The notes under the pieces are model-generated. The model had not been told where the DNA came from and searched no databases. It worked only from the letters and a program-made list of their open reading frames with translations. 33,414 bases of DNA from an uncultured Treponema sp. (lineage in GTDB: Bacteria; Spirochaetota; Spirochaetia; Treponematales; Treponemataceae). This document shows, one piece after another, positions 1 through 6,390 of this stretch. Location of the stretch: positions 1 through 33,414 of the forward strand of contig CALAEZ010000328.1 in the NCBI GenBank assembly GCA_937891125.1. The letters run 5' to 3'. The first letter of the stretch is position 1. The number at the start of each line of letters is the position of its first letter. Made by a program: the position numbers and the translations under genes.

Positions 1-447
1 CACCAGAATACGTTTTTTCTCCTGGCGATTTCGGGCAATAGCGCGCTGTAAGCGTTCCATGGAAATAGGCCACGTCGGAAACACCGTCATCGGAAGCTGC
101 CGTGTTTTTATCTGCAATTCAACACCAAAATCCTCGAGCTTACCGATTACATACAGATGCATTCCATACCGCCAAACACGGTCTATCAGCAAATCCATTA
201 CTTCCATGCCGATTCGATCATCCAGACAGAGAATTACGTGGATTTTTGCTAGCGGCAGAAATTTAATAAAACTAAGGTCTGGCGCAAAAACCTGTACCTT
301 AATTTCCATTTTTTCCAGAGTGTTTAAGAAACTGCGAACAACCATTCGCTGCTTGTCACCGATAACAAAAATGTCTGTTCCTTCAATGACAGGCGGCTCT
401 TCCACACTTTCTAGCTCCGCCATGTTCTCGTCGTTAATGTCTTCCAT
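1..447 (-). CDS. Receiver-like signalling protein, N-terminal part (cut by window edge)
   Basis: The frame is open from an ATG at 447 to the left edge, giving 149 residues with the C-terminus missing. Residues about 22-128 alternate hydrophobic strands and helices as in a response-regulator receiver fold (strand-like pieces TDIFVIG, VQVFAP, HVILCLDD, LYVIG, MTVFP). D76/D77 in CLDD sit where the phospho-acceptor Asp at the end of strand 3 would be. The last visible residues, EKKRILV, look like the basic lead-in and first strand of a second receiver domain, so the full protein may be a tandem-receiver protein. That is inference from the visible part. There is no Shine-Dalgarno sequence before ATG 447. 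A TATACT hexamer ends 7 nt upstream, so the mRNA may be leaderless, or the ATG at 423 may be the true start. Output domain unknown. Confidence 0.6.
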   Translation of the reverse strand, partial: MEDINDENMAELESVEEPPVIEGTDIFVIGDKQRMVVRSFLNTLEKMEIKVQVFAPDLSFIKFLPLAKIHVILCLDDRIGMEVMDLLIDRVWRYGMHLYVIGKLEDFGVELQIKTRQLPMTVFPTWPISMERLQRAIARNRQEKKRILV

Positions 448-454
448 GCGTTCC

Positions 455-483
455 AGTATACAACATTAAATGTATATTGAAAA
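455..483 (-). promoter_or_regulatory. Putative promoter of the receiver-like gene
   Basis: On the minus strand TTTTCA (478-483) is 17 nt from TATACT (455-460), and TATACT lies 7 nt before the ATG at 447. Transcription would start at or next to the start codon. Assigned by eye only. Confidence 0.5.
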
Positions 484-520
484 GCTCATTTTTCCTTTTC
501 CAGCAACACTCCCCGACTGT

Positions 521-632
521 CGCGCACGGTATTTGCAACGCAGTTTCAAGCAGGCGCGCAACAATCCACGCCCGACGAGAAGCTGAAAGCTTCTCGCTTA
601 TTAAAATCCGACACGGAGGTCGGATTTTAATA
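521..632 (-). repeat. Composite 3' hairpin element, copy A (behind argB)
   Basis: Parts in plus-strand order: a conserved 39-nt block (521-559) with the core GGTATTTGCAACGCAGTTTC and GC-rich ends CGCGC/GCGCG; a hairpin at 576-596 with 9-bp arms (CGAGAAGCT) and a GAA loop; and a perfect 14-bp palindrome at 599-632 with the 6-nt loop ACGGAG. The argB stop codon (627-629) is inside the outer arm. Copies B (1547-1662) and C (20053-20291) have the same parts in the same order, each directly 3' of a gene stop. The block differs from copy B at only a few positions. Confidence 0.8.
599..632 (-). terminator. Hairpin at the argB stop codon, probable terminator
   Basis: A perfect 14-bp stem (arm ATTAAAATCCGAC plus one A-T pair) closes the loop ACGGAG. 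On the gene strand the 3' arm ends in GGATTTTAATA, a short U-rich tail within the stem. The stem is nearly symmetric, so it could act on both strands. The TAA stop of argB lies inside the 5' arm, which is unusual for an intrinsic terminator. Confidence 0.6.
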
Positions 633-1511
633 TATCATCGTGCCAATACCGCGGTCGCTGAACATTTCTATAAGCAGCGAATGTGGCACGCGGCCGTCGA
701 TGATGTGCGTGCGCGGCACTCCGCCGTTACGAGCAAGCATACAGCACTCGATTTTCGGAATCATGCCGCCTGCAATCGTACCGTCTTTTATAAGGCTGTC
801 TACATCAGCAAGATGAATGCGCTGAATAAGCGATGCAGGGTCATTCACATCACGCAGAACGCCGGCTACATTGGTAAGCTGCACGAATTTTTCTGCTTTC
901 AGGGCAACGGCAATCTTAGCGGCGGCGGTGTCAGCGTTAATGTTATAACGTGCCATGTCGCCCTGCTCACCTAATGCGACCGTGCTTACAACCGGAATAA
1001 AGCCCTGCGCTAAAAGCGATTCTAAGATTTCCGGATGCACTTCGGTTACTTCGCCAACAAAGCCTAGGTCTGCGCCATCCTTCTGGATTTTCTTTGCACG
1101 CAACAAGCCACTATCCACGCCAGAAAGTCCGACAGCTTTTCCACCTTCCTGCAAAAGAATGCCGACAATGTCTTTGTTAAGCTTTCCGGTTAAAACCATC
1201 TGCACGATTTCCATTGTCTCGCCGTCGGTATAGCGAAGCCCGTTTACAAACTTGCTTTCTTTTCCGACGCGCTCAAGCATGTGATTGATTTCAGGCCCAC
1301 CACCATGCACTAATACAACGTGGATTCCCACCGTGTTTAAGAGCACGATGTCTTCCATAACGTCTTTTTTCAGCTCTTCGTTCAGCATAGCGTTACCGCC
1401 ATACTTTACAACAACAATTTTTCCAACCCAGTGCCGAAAATACGGCAATGCCTGCACCAGCACATTACTCCACGCCTGATTGTCTAAGCGCGGATCTGTC
1501 ATATCAGCCAT
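627..1511 (-). CDS. argB: Acetylglutamate kinase
   Basis: Phosphorylates N-acetyl-L-glutamate with ATP, the second step of ornithine/arginine synthesis, in the cytoplasm. The 294 residues match the amino-acid kinase fold: KYGGNAM (36-42) for phosphate binding, VLVHGGGPE (67-75) for the glycine-rich substrate loop, LSGVDSGL in the middle, INADTAAAK near 190 and GGMIPK near 247. The N-terminal helix before the kinase core (residues about 10-30) is a feature of the hexameric, arginine-inhibited kinases, so feedback inhibition is plausible but inferred. The start at 1511 has a good GGAG 6 nt upstream. It follows argJ on the same strand after a 144-nt gap that holds repeat copy B and its hairpin, so co-transcription may be partial. 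A weak -10 (TATAAG) lies in the gap. Confidence 0.96.
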   Translation of the reverse strand: MADMTDPRLDNQAWSNVLVQALPYFRHWVGKIVVVKYGGNAMLNEELKKDVMEDIVLLNTVGIHVVLVHGGGPEINHMLERVGKESKFVNGLRYTDGETMEIVQMVLTGKLNKDIVGILLQEGGKAVGLSGVDSGLLRAKKIQKDGADLGFVGEVTEVHPEILESLLAQGFIPVVSTVALGEQGDMARYNINADTAAAKIAVALKAEKFVQLTNVAGVLRDVNDPASLIQRIHLADVDSLIKDGTIAGGMIPKIECCMLARNGGVPRTHIIDGRVPHSLLIEMFSDRGIGTMIY

Positions 1512-1546
1512 AATTTCTCCTATTGCTTATAAAGCCACCATGCACG

Positions 1547-1662
1547 GCGCATGGTATTTGCAACGCAGTTTCGAGCAGGCGCTTTACATACATGCACGGA
1601 CAGAAAGGCGCAACGCAACTTTCTGTCAAACTTAAAAACGACAGGGACGTCGTTTTTAAGTT
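1547..1662 (-). repeat. Composite 3' hairpin element, copy B (between argJ and argB)
   Basis: Same order as copy A: conserved block 1547-1582 (core GGTATTTGCAACGCAGTTTC, ends GCGC/GCGC), then ATGCACGG, a hairpin at 1599-1627 with 9-bp arms GACAGAAAG, and a perfect 14-bp palindrome at 1629-1662 with loop AGGGAC. The argJ stop codon (1656-1658) is inside the outer arm. The loop of the middle hairpin repeats GCAACGCA from the block. Confidence 0.8.
1629..1662 (-). terminator. Hairpin at the argJ stop codon, probable terminator or attenuator
   Basis: A perfect 14-bp stem with arm ACTTAAAAACGAC plus one A-T pair and loop AGGGAC. On the gene strand the 3' arm carries TTTTT. The TAA of argJ is in the 5' arm. 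Because argB lies 118 nt further on, the hairpin would limit read-through from argJ into argB if it terminates. Confidence 0.6.
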
Positions 1663-2921
1663 CTATAGTCCCCGTTGATTTTTACGTAGTCGTATGTAAG
1701 GTCACAGCCCCAGGCGGTGCCGGCGGCGTTCCCGTCTTTAAGCTCGACTAAGATTTCTACCGCTTCCTCGCTCAAAATTGCCTTTGCCTTGTCTTCGTCA
1801 AAATTGAGCGGAACGCCGTTTTCAAATACCCTTATAGACTGCTCTTCTCCGCCGTTTTGAGCACCGTCTGCAAAGTAACGCTTTGCCCCGTTACGGCTTA
1901 CAAAGCTTACACTTGTCGTCTCTGGCGTAAAGTTAAAGCCTGAATAGCCCATTGCATCCAAAATACGTCCCCAGTTAGCATCGCGACCAAAGAAAGCCGC
2001 CTTTACCAGATTTGAGCAAATCACCGCCTTTGCAAGACCACGCGCATTCTGCACGGTGTCAGCTCCAACGACGTTACAGGTAATTAAATGGCTTGCGCCT
2101 TCGCCGTCAGCGGCAATCTTCATTGCCATCTGCGTATTTAGTGCATTCAGTGCTGCAAGGAACGCATCGTAATCTTTTCCTTCGCTTGTGATTTCAGCAT
2201 TTCCTGCCATGCCGTTTGCAAGGCAAAGAAGCGTGTCGTTTGTGCTCGTGTCTCCGTCGATTGAAACACAGTTATACGTTCCCTGCGCACTTTCCAAAAG
2301 CGCTTTTTTTAGCATTTCAGCGCTTATAGCACAGTCAGTGGTAATAAAGCCGAGCATGGTACCAAGGTTAATGTGGATCATGCCACTCCCCTTAGCCATC
2401 GTACCCAGTGTTACCGTTTTTCCGCCAATGACCGTCTGCACGGCGCACTCTTTGTACTGTGTGTCGGTGGTCATAATGGCCTGACGCGCCGTTTCATGCC
2501 CTTGCTTGCTTAAGCCATCGGCAAGCGTTTTTAGATTGTCAGTGATTTTTTCTATCGGAAGCTGCTGACCGATTACACCGGTCGAGCAGACAAGCACATT
2601 ATTTGCATCAATACCAAGCGTTTTTGCAACACAGACAGCCGTCTTTTCTGCATTTTCATACCCCTGCCTTCCAGTGCAAGCATTTGCGTTTCCACTGTTT
2701 GCGATGACCGCTTGTGCTTTTCCGTCCTGAATATGCGCTTTGGTAAGCTTAACGCACTCTGCCTTTACGCGGTTCTGCGTAAATACGCCGGCAGCTGTGC
2801 ACAACGTTTCACTGTAGATAAGAGCCGTATCCGGTGTTTTACGGCTTTGCTTTATGTGATTTAAGATTCCGTTTGCGGTAAATCCGATTGGTGCGGTAAC
2901 GCCGCCGTCAATAAATTGCAT
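1656..2921 (-). CDS. argJ: Bifunctional ornithine acetyltransferase / N-acetylglutamate synthase
   Basis: Transfers acetyl from N-acetylornithine to glutamate, closing the acetyl cycle of arginine synthesis; bifunctional members can also use acetyl-CoA. The 421 residues span the whole family. Visible motifs are CSTGVIG (112-118, oxyanion-hole Thr-Gly), KGSGMIHINLGTMLGF (177-192) with the self-cleavage site and nucleophile T188, IDGDTSTND (221-229), ADGEGASH (271-278) and FFGRDANWGRI (310-320). The residue before T188 is Gly where most family members have Ala; cleavage into alpha and beta chains should still occur, but that is inference. AAGGAG lies 9 nt before the ATG and a TATAAT further upstream. 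It leads the pair argJ-argB; no other arg genes are in the window. Confidence 0.96.
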   Translation of the reverse strand: MQFIDGGVTAPIGFTANGILNHIKQSRKTPDTALIYSETLCTAAGVFTQNRVKAECVKLTKAHIQDGKAQAVIANSGNANACTGRQGYENAEKTAVCVAKTLGIDANNVLVCSTGVIGQQLPIEKITDNLKTLADGLSKQGHETARQAIMTTDTQYKECAVQTVIGGKTVTLGTMAKGSGMIHINLGTMLGFITTDCAISAEMLKKALLESAQGTYNCVSIDGDTSTNDTLLCLANGMAGNAEITSEGKDYDAFLAALNALNTQMAMKIAADGEGASHLITCNVVGADTVQNARGLAKAVICSNLVKAAFFGRDANWGRILDAMGYSGFNFTPETTSVSFVSRNGAKRYFADGAQNGGEEQSIRVFENGVPLNFDEDKAKAILSEEAVEILVELKDGNAAGTAWGCDLTYDYVKINGDYRT

Positions 2922-2953
2922 ATTTATGCACTCCTTGCGCTAAAATATGCATA

Positions 2954-2983
2954 ATTATAGTGATATTAACAAAAAGAAAGCAA
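2954..2983 (-). promoter_or_regulatory. Putative argJ promoter
   Basis: On the minus strand a perfect -10 TATAAT (2954-2959) lies 32 nt before the argJ ATG. The best -35 is weak, TTGCTT (2978-2983) at 18 nt spacing. Unlike several other first genes here, this mRNA would have a normal leader with a ribosome binding site. Confidence 0.55.
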
Positions 2984-3062
2984 TAGGAAGACAGGAATAA
3001 TCAAAAAGTTTTACCACAAAAACTATTGTAAAAAAAATGAAAATCAGAATAATTTAACCACT

Positions 3063-3758
3063 ATGAAAACTACACATTTTTTTTTGCTGAGTCTGCTCAT
3101 AGGCTCGGCGTTCGTCCTCGCAGGCTGTGCATCAACGCCTGTCGTTACAAAACAGTACGATGTTTCCATTTCTTCGGTAACAGGTGTACAGGTTACGCTT
3201 GAACCAAGGGTCGTCAGAAATGGTTTTAACGGATTTCAGCTAACAGTCGCCAATACTGGCACTGACGACATCGTTGTACTATGGGAAAAATCAACCGTGC
3301 AGTATGATAACAAAACCTTCCACATGTATGTTGAAGGTCAGGCTGCCGAAACAATTGACATTGGAGAGCTACCACTTACTGTTTCTCCAACGAGACAAAT
3401 TTCACAGATGATTTTCTCTGTCGACCAGCTTGATTTTTCGCAGAACACCATTTCTTACGATTCATCAGATGTAAGCTTAGATTCAACCGTAGAAGATTTC
3501 ACCTCTCCAAGCTTTACCATCTTACCTATTCGGTCAGAAAATGTAGTCGTTACGCTGTGCGTCAAGACCGTAGCTGGAGAACAGTCCATAACCGCACACA
3601 TTACTCCTGCTACGGAAGCAACTCACGACACAACAGTTTCCGCACTAGAATCCACTACAGCAGATTCTAAAAAAGAGGAATCAACCCCACTCGCCACTGA
3701 ATCTCCAGCAGTAGATGAAACCGCAGATACAACAGAATCAGTCCAACTGGCAGAATAA
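3063..3758 (+). CDS. Small lipoprotein of unknown function
   Basis: The 231-residue product begins with a basic, hydrophobic leader and a clean lipobox LAGC with C22 as the lipidated cysteine, so it should be exported and membrane-anchored. Residues about 30-170 are rich in beta-strand-like alternation (for example VQVTLEPRVVRNGFNGFQLTVANTG split over strands), like a small immunoglobulin or beta-sandwich domain. Residues about 180-231 are a Thr/Glu/Ser/Ala-rich low-complexity tail. I do not recognise a family. No Shine-Dalgarno sequence precedes the ATG. TAATTT ends 7 nt upstream with TTGTAA 18 nt further, a weak promoter-like pair. It diverges from argJ and is followed by a strong hairpin. 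Confidence 0.8.
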   Translation: MKTTHFFLLSLLIGSAFVLAGCASTPVVTKQYDVSISSVTGVQVTLEPRVVRNGFNGFQLTVANTGTDDIVVLWEKSTVQYDNKTFHMYVEGQAAETIDIGELPLTVSPTRQISQMIFSVDQLDFSQNTISYDSSDVSLDSTVEDFTSPSFTILPIRSENVVVTLCVKTVAGEQSITAHITPATEATHDTTVSALESTTADSKKEESTPLATESPAVDETADTTESVQLAE

Positions 3759-3761
3759 AGC

Positions 3762-3788
3762 AATAGCCCGATCTTATGTCGGGCTATT
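3762..3788 (+). terminator. Hairpin after the small lipoprotein gene
   Basis: A perfect 10-bp stem AATAGCCCGA/TCGGGCTATT with a 7-nt loop starts 3 nt after the stop codon. There is no long U-tract on either strand. It lies between two convergent units (lipoprotein gene and tRNA) and may serve both. Confidence 0.7.
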
Positions 3789-3817
3789 ACAATCTTGATA
3801 AAAAAAACAGTAACCTT

Positions 3818-3891
3818 TGCGGAATACTAGAGTCGAACTAGTGACCCCAAGCGTGTCATGCTTGTACTCTAACCAACTGAGCTAATTCCGC
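3818..3891 (-). tRNA. tRNA-Val(GAC)
   Basis: 74 nt fold into a standard cloverleaf on the minus strand: acceptor GCGGAAT/ATTCCGC with A as discriminator; D arm GCTC/GAGT with loop AGTTGGTTA; anticodon stem CAAGC/GCTTG with loop ATGACAC, so anticodon GAC; T arm ACTAG/CTAGT with loop TTCGACT. CCA is not encoded. It decodes GUC (and GUU) valine codons. Confidence 0.95.
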
Positions 3892-3963
3892 AAGTGTTAC
3901 TGCAATGCAAAGAATATAGCACACCCAATTATTTTGGTCAATAACTGAATATGCTATTATTAA

Positions 3964-3998
3964 AAAACTGACAAAACTAAAATCGCTTTGTCAGTTTT
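3964..3998 (-). terminator. Rho-independent terminator of the chemotaxis operon
   Basis: A perfect 12-bp stem AAAACTGACAAA/TTTGTCAGTTTT with an 11-nt loop lies 5 nt after the cheY stop. On the minus strand the 3' arm runs into TTTTTTAATA, a good U-tract. Confidence 0.85.
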
Positions 3999-4003
3999 AT
4001 ATG

Positions 4004-4438
4004 CTATTTAAGAGCTGCACTTATGCGCTCAAGAACCTTCTTACGATCAAGTGGTTTAATGATATAGTTTTTAGCTCCAAGAATTAAAGATTTCTTAACA
4101 AGCTCCTCTTTACCAAGAGCGCTAACCATAACAACGCGCGCATTCTTATCAAATGCAACAATTTGCTCAAGGGCTGTAATACCATCCATACGTGGCATGG
4201 TAATATCCATGGTGACTAAATCGATGTTTGGACACAGTTCCTTGTACTTATCAACACCATCTTTGCCATCCACCGCTGTTGCAACAACCTCGTAGCCTTC
4301 GCTCGTCAAAATCTGACCAAGCTGCTTTGCAACGAAAATTGAATCATCCACAACGAGAACCCGTACTTTAGATCCGTCGAGCTTCATACCCTCCGGCGGA
4401 CGCTCGTTGATTGAAGGAAAATCTTGTCGTGTTTTCAT
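4004..4438 (-). CDS. cheY: Chemotaxis response regulator CheY
   Basis: A single-domain receiver that takes phosphate from CheA and, by family knowledge, binds the flagellar motor switch. The 144 residues include acidic D31/D32, phospho-acceptor D78 in the run TMDITMP, the conserved Ser/Thr S106 (VMVSALG) and K128 (IKPLD). About 24 residues precede the receiver core, a longer N-terminus than in enteric CheY. GAGGAGG lies 6 nt before the ATG. It is the last gene of the operon, 15 nt after cheX, and is followed by a strong terminator. Confidence 0.95.
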   Translation of the reverse strand: MKTRQDFPSINERPPEGMKLDGSKVRVLVVDDSIFVAKQLGQILTSEGYEVVATAVDGKDGVDKYKELCPNIDLVTMDITMPRMDGITALEQIVAFDKNARVVMVSALGKEELVKKSLILGAKNYIIKPLDRKKVLERISAALK

Positions 4439-4453
4439 ACCGTCCTCCTCAAG

Positions 4454-4936
4454 TTACATGCGCTCACGAATAGCGACATTTACTTCAACTTTTCCACAAT
4501 CCGTCACCAGTGGAACAATTAAAGCCTCAACAGCTTCTGCACTTCCACTTAATGCGGCTATTTCCATATTTTGACCAGCAAACAAGGCAGGCGGTGTAAG
4601 GTCAAACTTAAAGCCCAACTCATGCAACTTTGTAACAGCCTGCGCCGTAATCAAATTAGCCAATTCGCTGATAGTTGCTTTTGCCAAATCATCAAAAACG
4701 GTCAATTTTTCACCGTTCATTTGAGAAGCAATATTCAATGCAGTCTCATATGACATGTCAAAAAGAACACGGCCTTCAACATCACCAGCCAAACCTACAA
4801 GGGCTGCAACACCCATTACCGGCATAGCCGTTGATTTGAGGTACAAGTCACCACGAGTAACTTGTGCACCACCGAGCACTTCAGACAAAATCTGAAAAGA
4901 GGTCTCAACGAAAGGGTTAATATACTCTACTCTCAT
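4454..4936 (-). CDS. cheX: CheY-phosphate phosphatase CheX
   Basis: CheX proteins remove phosphate from CheY-P and stand in for CheZ in spirochaetes. The 160 residues start with the usual EYINPFVETSFQILSEVLG-type helix and carry the helix SELANLITAQAVTKL (90-104), whose E91 and N94 match the E-x-x-N pair that acts on CheY-P in this family. The rest is the alternating strand/helix pattern of the CheC/CheX fold. AGGAG lies 9 nt before the ATG. It is 15 nt downstream of the CheW hybrid gene and upstream of cheY, the order known for treponemes. Only one E-x-x-N helix is present, as in CheX and unlike the two in CheC. Confidence 0.93.
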   Translation of the reverse strand: MRVEYINPFVETSFQILSEVLGGAQVTRGDLYLKSTAMPVMGVAALVGLAGDVEGRVLFDMSYETALNIASQMNGEKLTVFDDLAKATISELANLITAQAVTKLHELGFKFDLTPPALFAGQNMEIAALSGSAEAVEALIVPLVTDCGKVEVNVAIRERM

Positions 4937-4951
4937 GTGCTTTCACTCCTA

Positions 4952-6379
4952 TTATTTTTTCCCGAAAACAGTTACTGAGCCAACAGACTTTGCAGTCCAT
5001 TTTCCATTATTCTCAAGGGTTTCATTCTGCCCAAGAACGACAATTCCGTTTCCTTTTACCTTTTCAGTAAAATCTGCTATAAGCGTTTCCTGAGCCTGTT
5101 TAGGCATAAAAGAAACCAGATCCCTTGTAAATACAATATCCAAATTCGGCAACGCATTCGTGTTCATGCAATCGTGATATTCAAACATAACACTATTGCG
5201 AACATCGGGAATAAACGTGTATTCACCGTTTGCCTTTTTAGTAATATACGGCGCATACCAATCATTTGCAACATCTGCAGGAACAGAAAGTAGCGGTGCA
5301 TTCGAAACACTTAACAAATCTATGTCATGCGCGTAGATACGAATTTTTGCCTCAGGATACCGTTTCCTCAACAAACATGCTAACGAATAGCTCTCGTATC
5401 CCTTGCCACAACCTGGATTCCAGACAACAATTTGCTTTGCACTATTATCTGGCAACGCCTTGTAAATTGCATCCGCATAATCCTTTTTCCACCAACTAGC
5501 CGTATGCTGCGAATAAAACGGCTTCAAGAACTCATCAGCATCCGTTGCATTCTGAAACTGAATTTTATTCTTTCCCCGTTCATTTGACCAGTCCTTATAG
5601 CGCGCTTTGACCCATTTTTCATTGATATCGGTCACTTCAAACTTGCGCAGTGTCGCTAAAGCCGAGGTAACAAATCCAAAATTTTCATCAAGTGCATCAT
5701 CCTTTGACTCCTCCTTCGGTTGAGCCTGCTGGGAAACAGCAGGAGCCGAGGTTGGAGCTGAGAAAGAAGCGTCAGAGCGAGTCTGCACCTTTATGGCAGC
5801 ACGACTCATCATTTCCTTTTGTGAATTTTCACGCTCCTTCGGGTCGATTTTGGCACTGAAAATACGGTCAATATCGAGCAAAATATACAAACGGTTATTG
5901 CTCTCTACTACACCCTGAATAAATTTGATGTTGATATCACCAAAGAGCGGATGTGGAGGCTGAATTGAAGATTTTTGAATAGGGACAATCTTATCAATAT
6001 CATCAACCACAACGCCAAACACCTGCTCGCCAACAGAAACAATAAGCATTTTTTCAAGCTTATTTGCCTGTCGTTCTCCGACATCAATATTAAAGAAAAT
6101 GCGTAAATCAATAATCGGTATAATCTCGCCACGCAGATTATACACGCCCAAAACAAAGGGAAGTGTATTAGGAACATAGGTAAATGCACCCGCTTTGAAG
6201 ATTTCTTTAACCTTCATAATATCAAGCGCATAATCTTTGCCTGCTAACGAGAATGTTACCATTCTGTAGTCGAAGACAGCAATTTTCTCTTTTCCGTTTT
6301 CTTCACTAGCCGCCGTCTGAGCCTGAAGCGCAGCATTCTGGCTTGCAAGTACATCATTTATGCTTTTTGTCGTATCCAT
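4952..6379 (-). CDS. cheW: CheW coupling protein fused to a CheR-like methyltransferase domain
   Basis: Residues about 37-176 are a CheW domain (GVYNLRGEIIPIIDLR at 78-93) that links CheA to chemoreceptors. A Ser/Ala/Gln/Lys-rich linker (about 177-235) leads to a C-terminal domain (236-475) that resembles CheR. NPGCGKGYESYSLA (321-334) corresponds to the SAM-binding motif, HDID (351-354) to the acidic motif after strand 2, and FTRDLVSFM (417-425) to the family's CRNVLIYF. Several of these positions are altered, so the domain may be structural rather than catalytic. Such CheW-CheR-like hybrids are known from the treponemal chemotaxis array, where they take part in array architecture. AAGGAAG precedes the start. 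It lies 11 nt after cheA. Confidence 0.9.
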   Translation of the reverse strand: MDTTKSINDVLASQNAALQAQTAASEENGKEKIAVFDYRMVTFSLAGKDYALDIMKVKEIFKAGAFTYVPNTLPFVLGVYNLRGEIIPIIDLRIFFNIDVGERQANKLEKMLIVSVGEQVFGVVVDDIDKIVPIQKSSIQPPHPLFGDINIKFIQGVVESNNRLYILLDIDRIFSAKIDPKERENSQKEMMSRAAIKVQTRSDASFSAPTSAPAVSQQAQPKEESKDDALDENFGFVTSALATLRKFEVTDINEKWVKARYKDWSNERGKNKIQFQNATDADEFLKPFYSQHTASWWKKDYADAIYKALPDNSAKQIVVWNPGCGKGYESYSLACLLRKRYPEAKIRIYAHDIDLLSVSNAPLLSVPADVANDWYAPYITKKANGEYTFIPDVRNSVMFEYHDCMNTNALPNLDIVFTRDLVSFMPKQAQETLIADFTEKVKGNGIVVLGQNETLENNGKWTAKSVGSVTVFGKK

Positions 6380-6390
6380 ACTATGCTTCC

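Noticed and set aside
477..1479. Plus-strand open frames opposite argB
   Set aside because: They overlap a clear kinase gene on the other strand, have no recognisable domain or ribosome binding site, and the 477-974 frame reads through the hairpin element.
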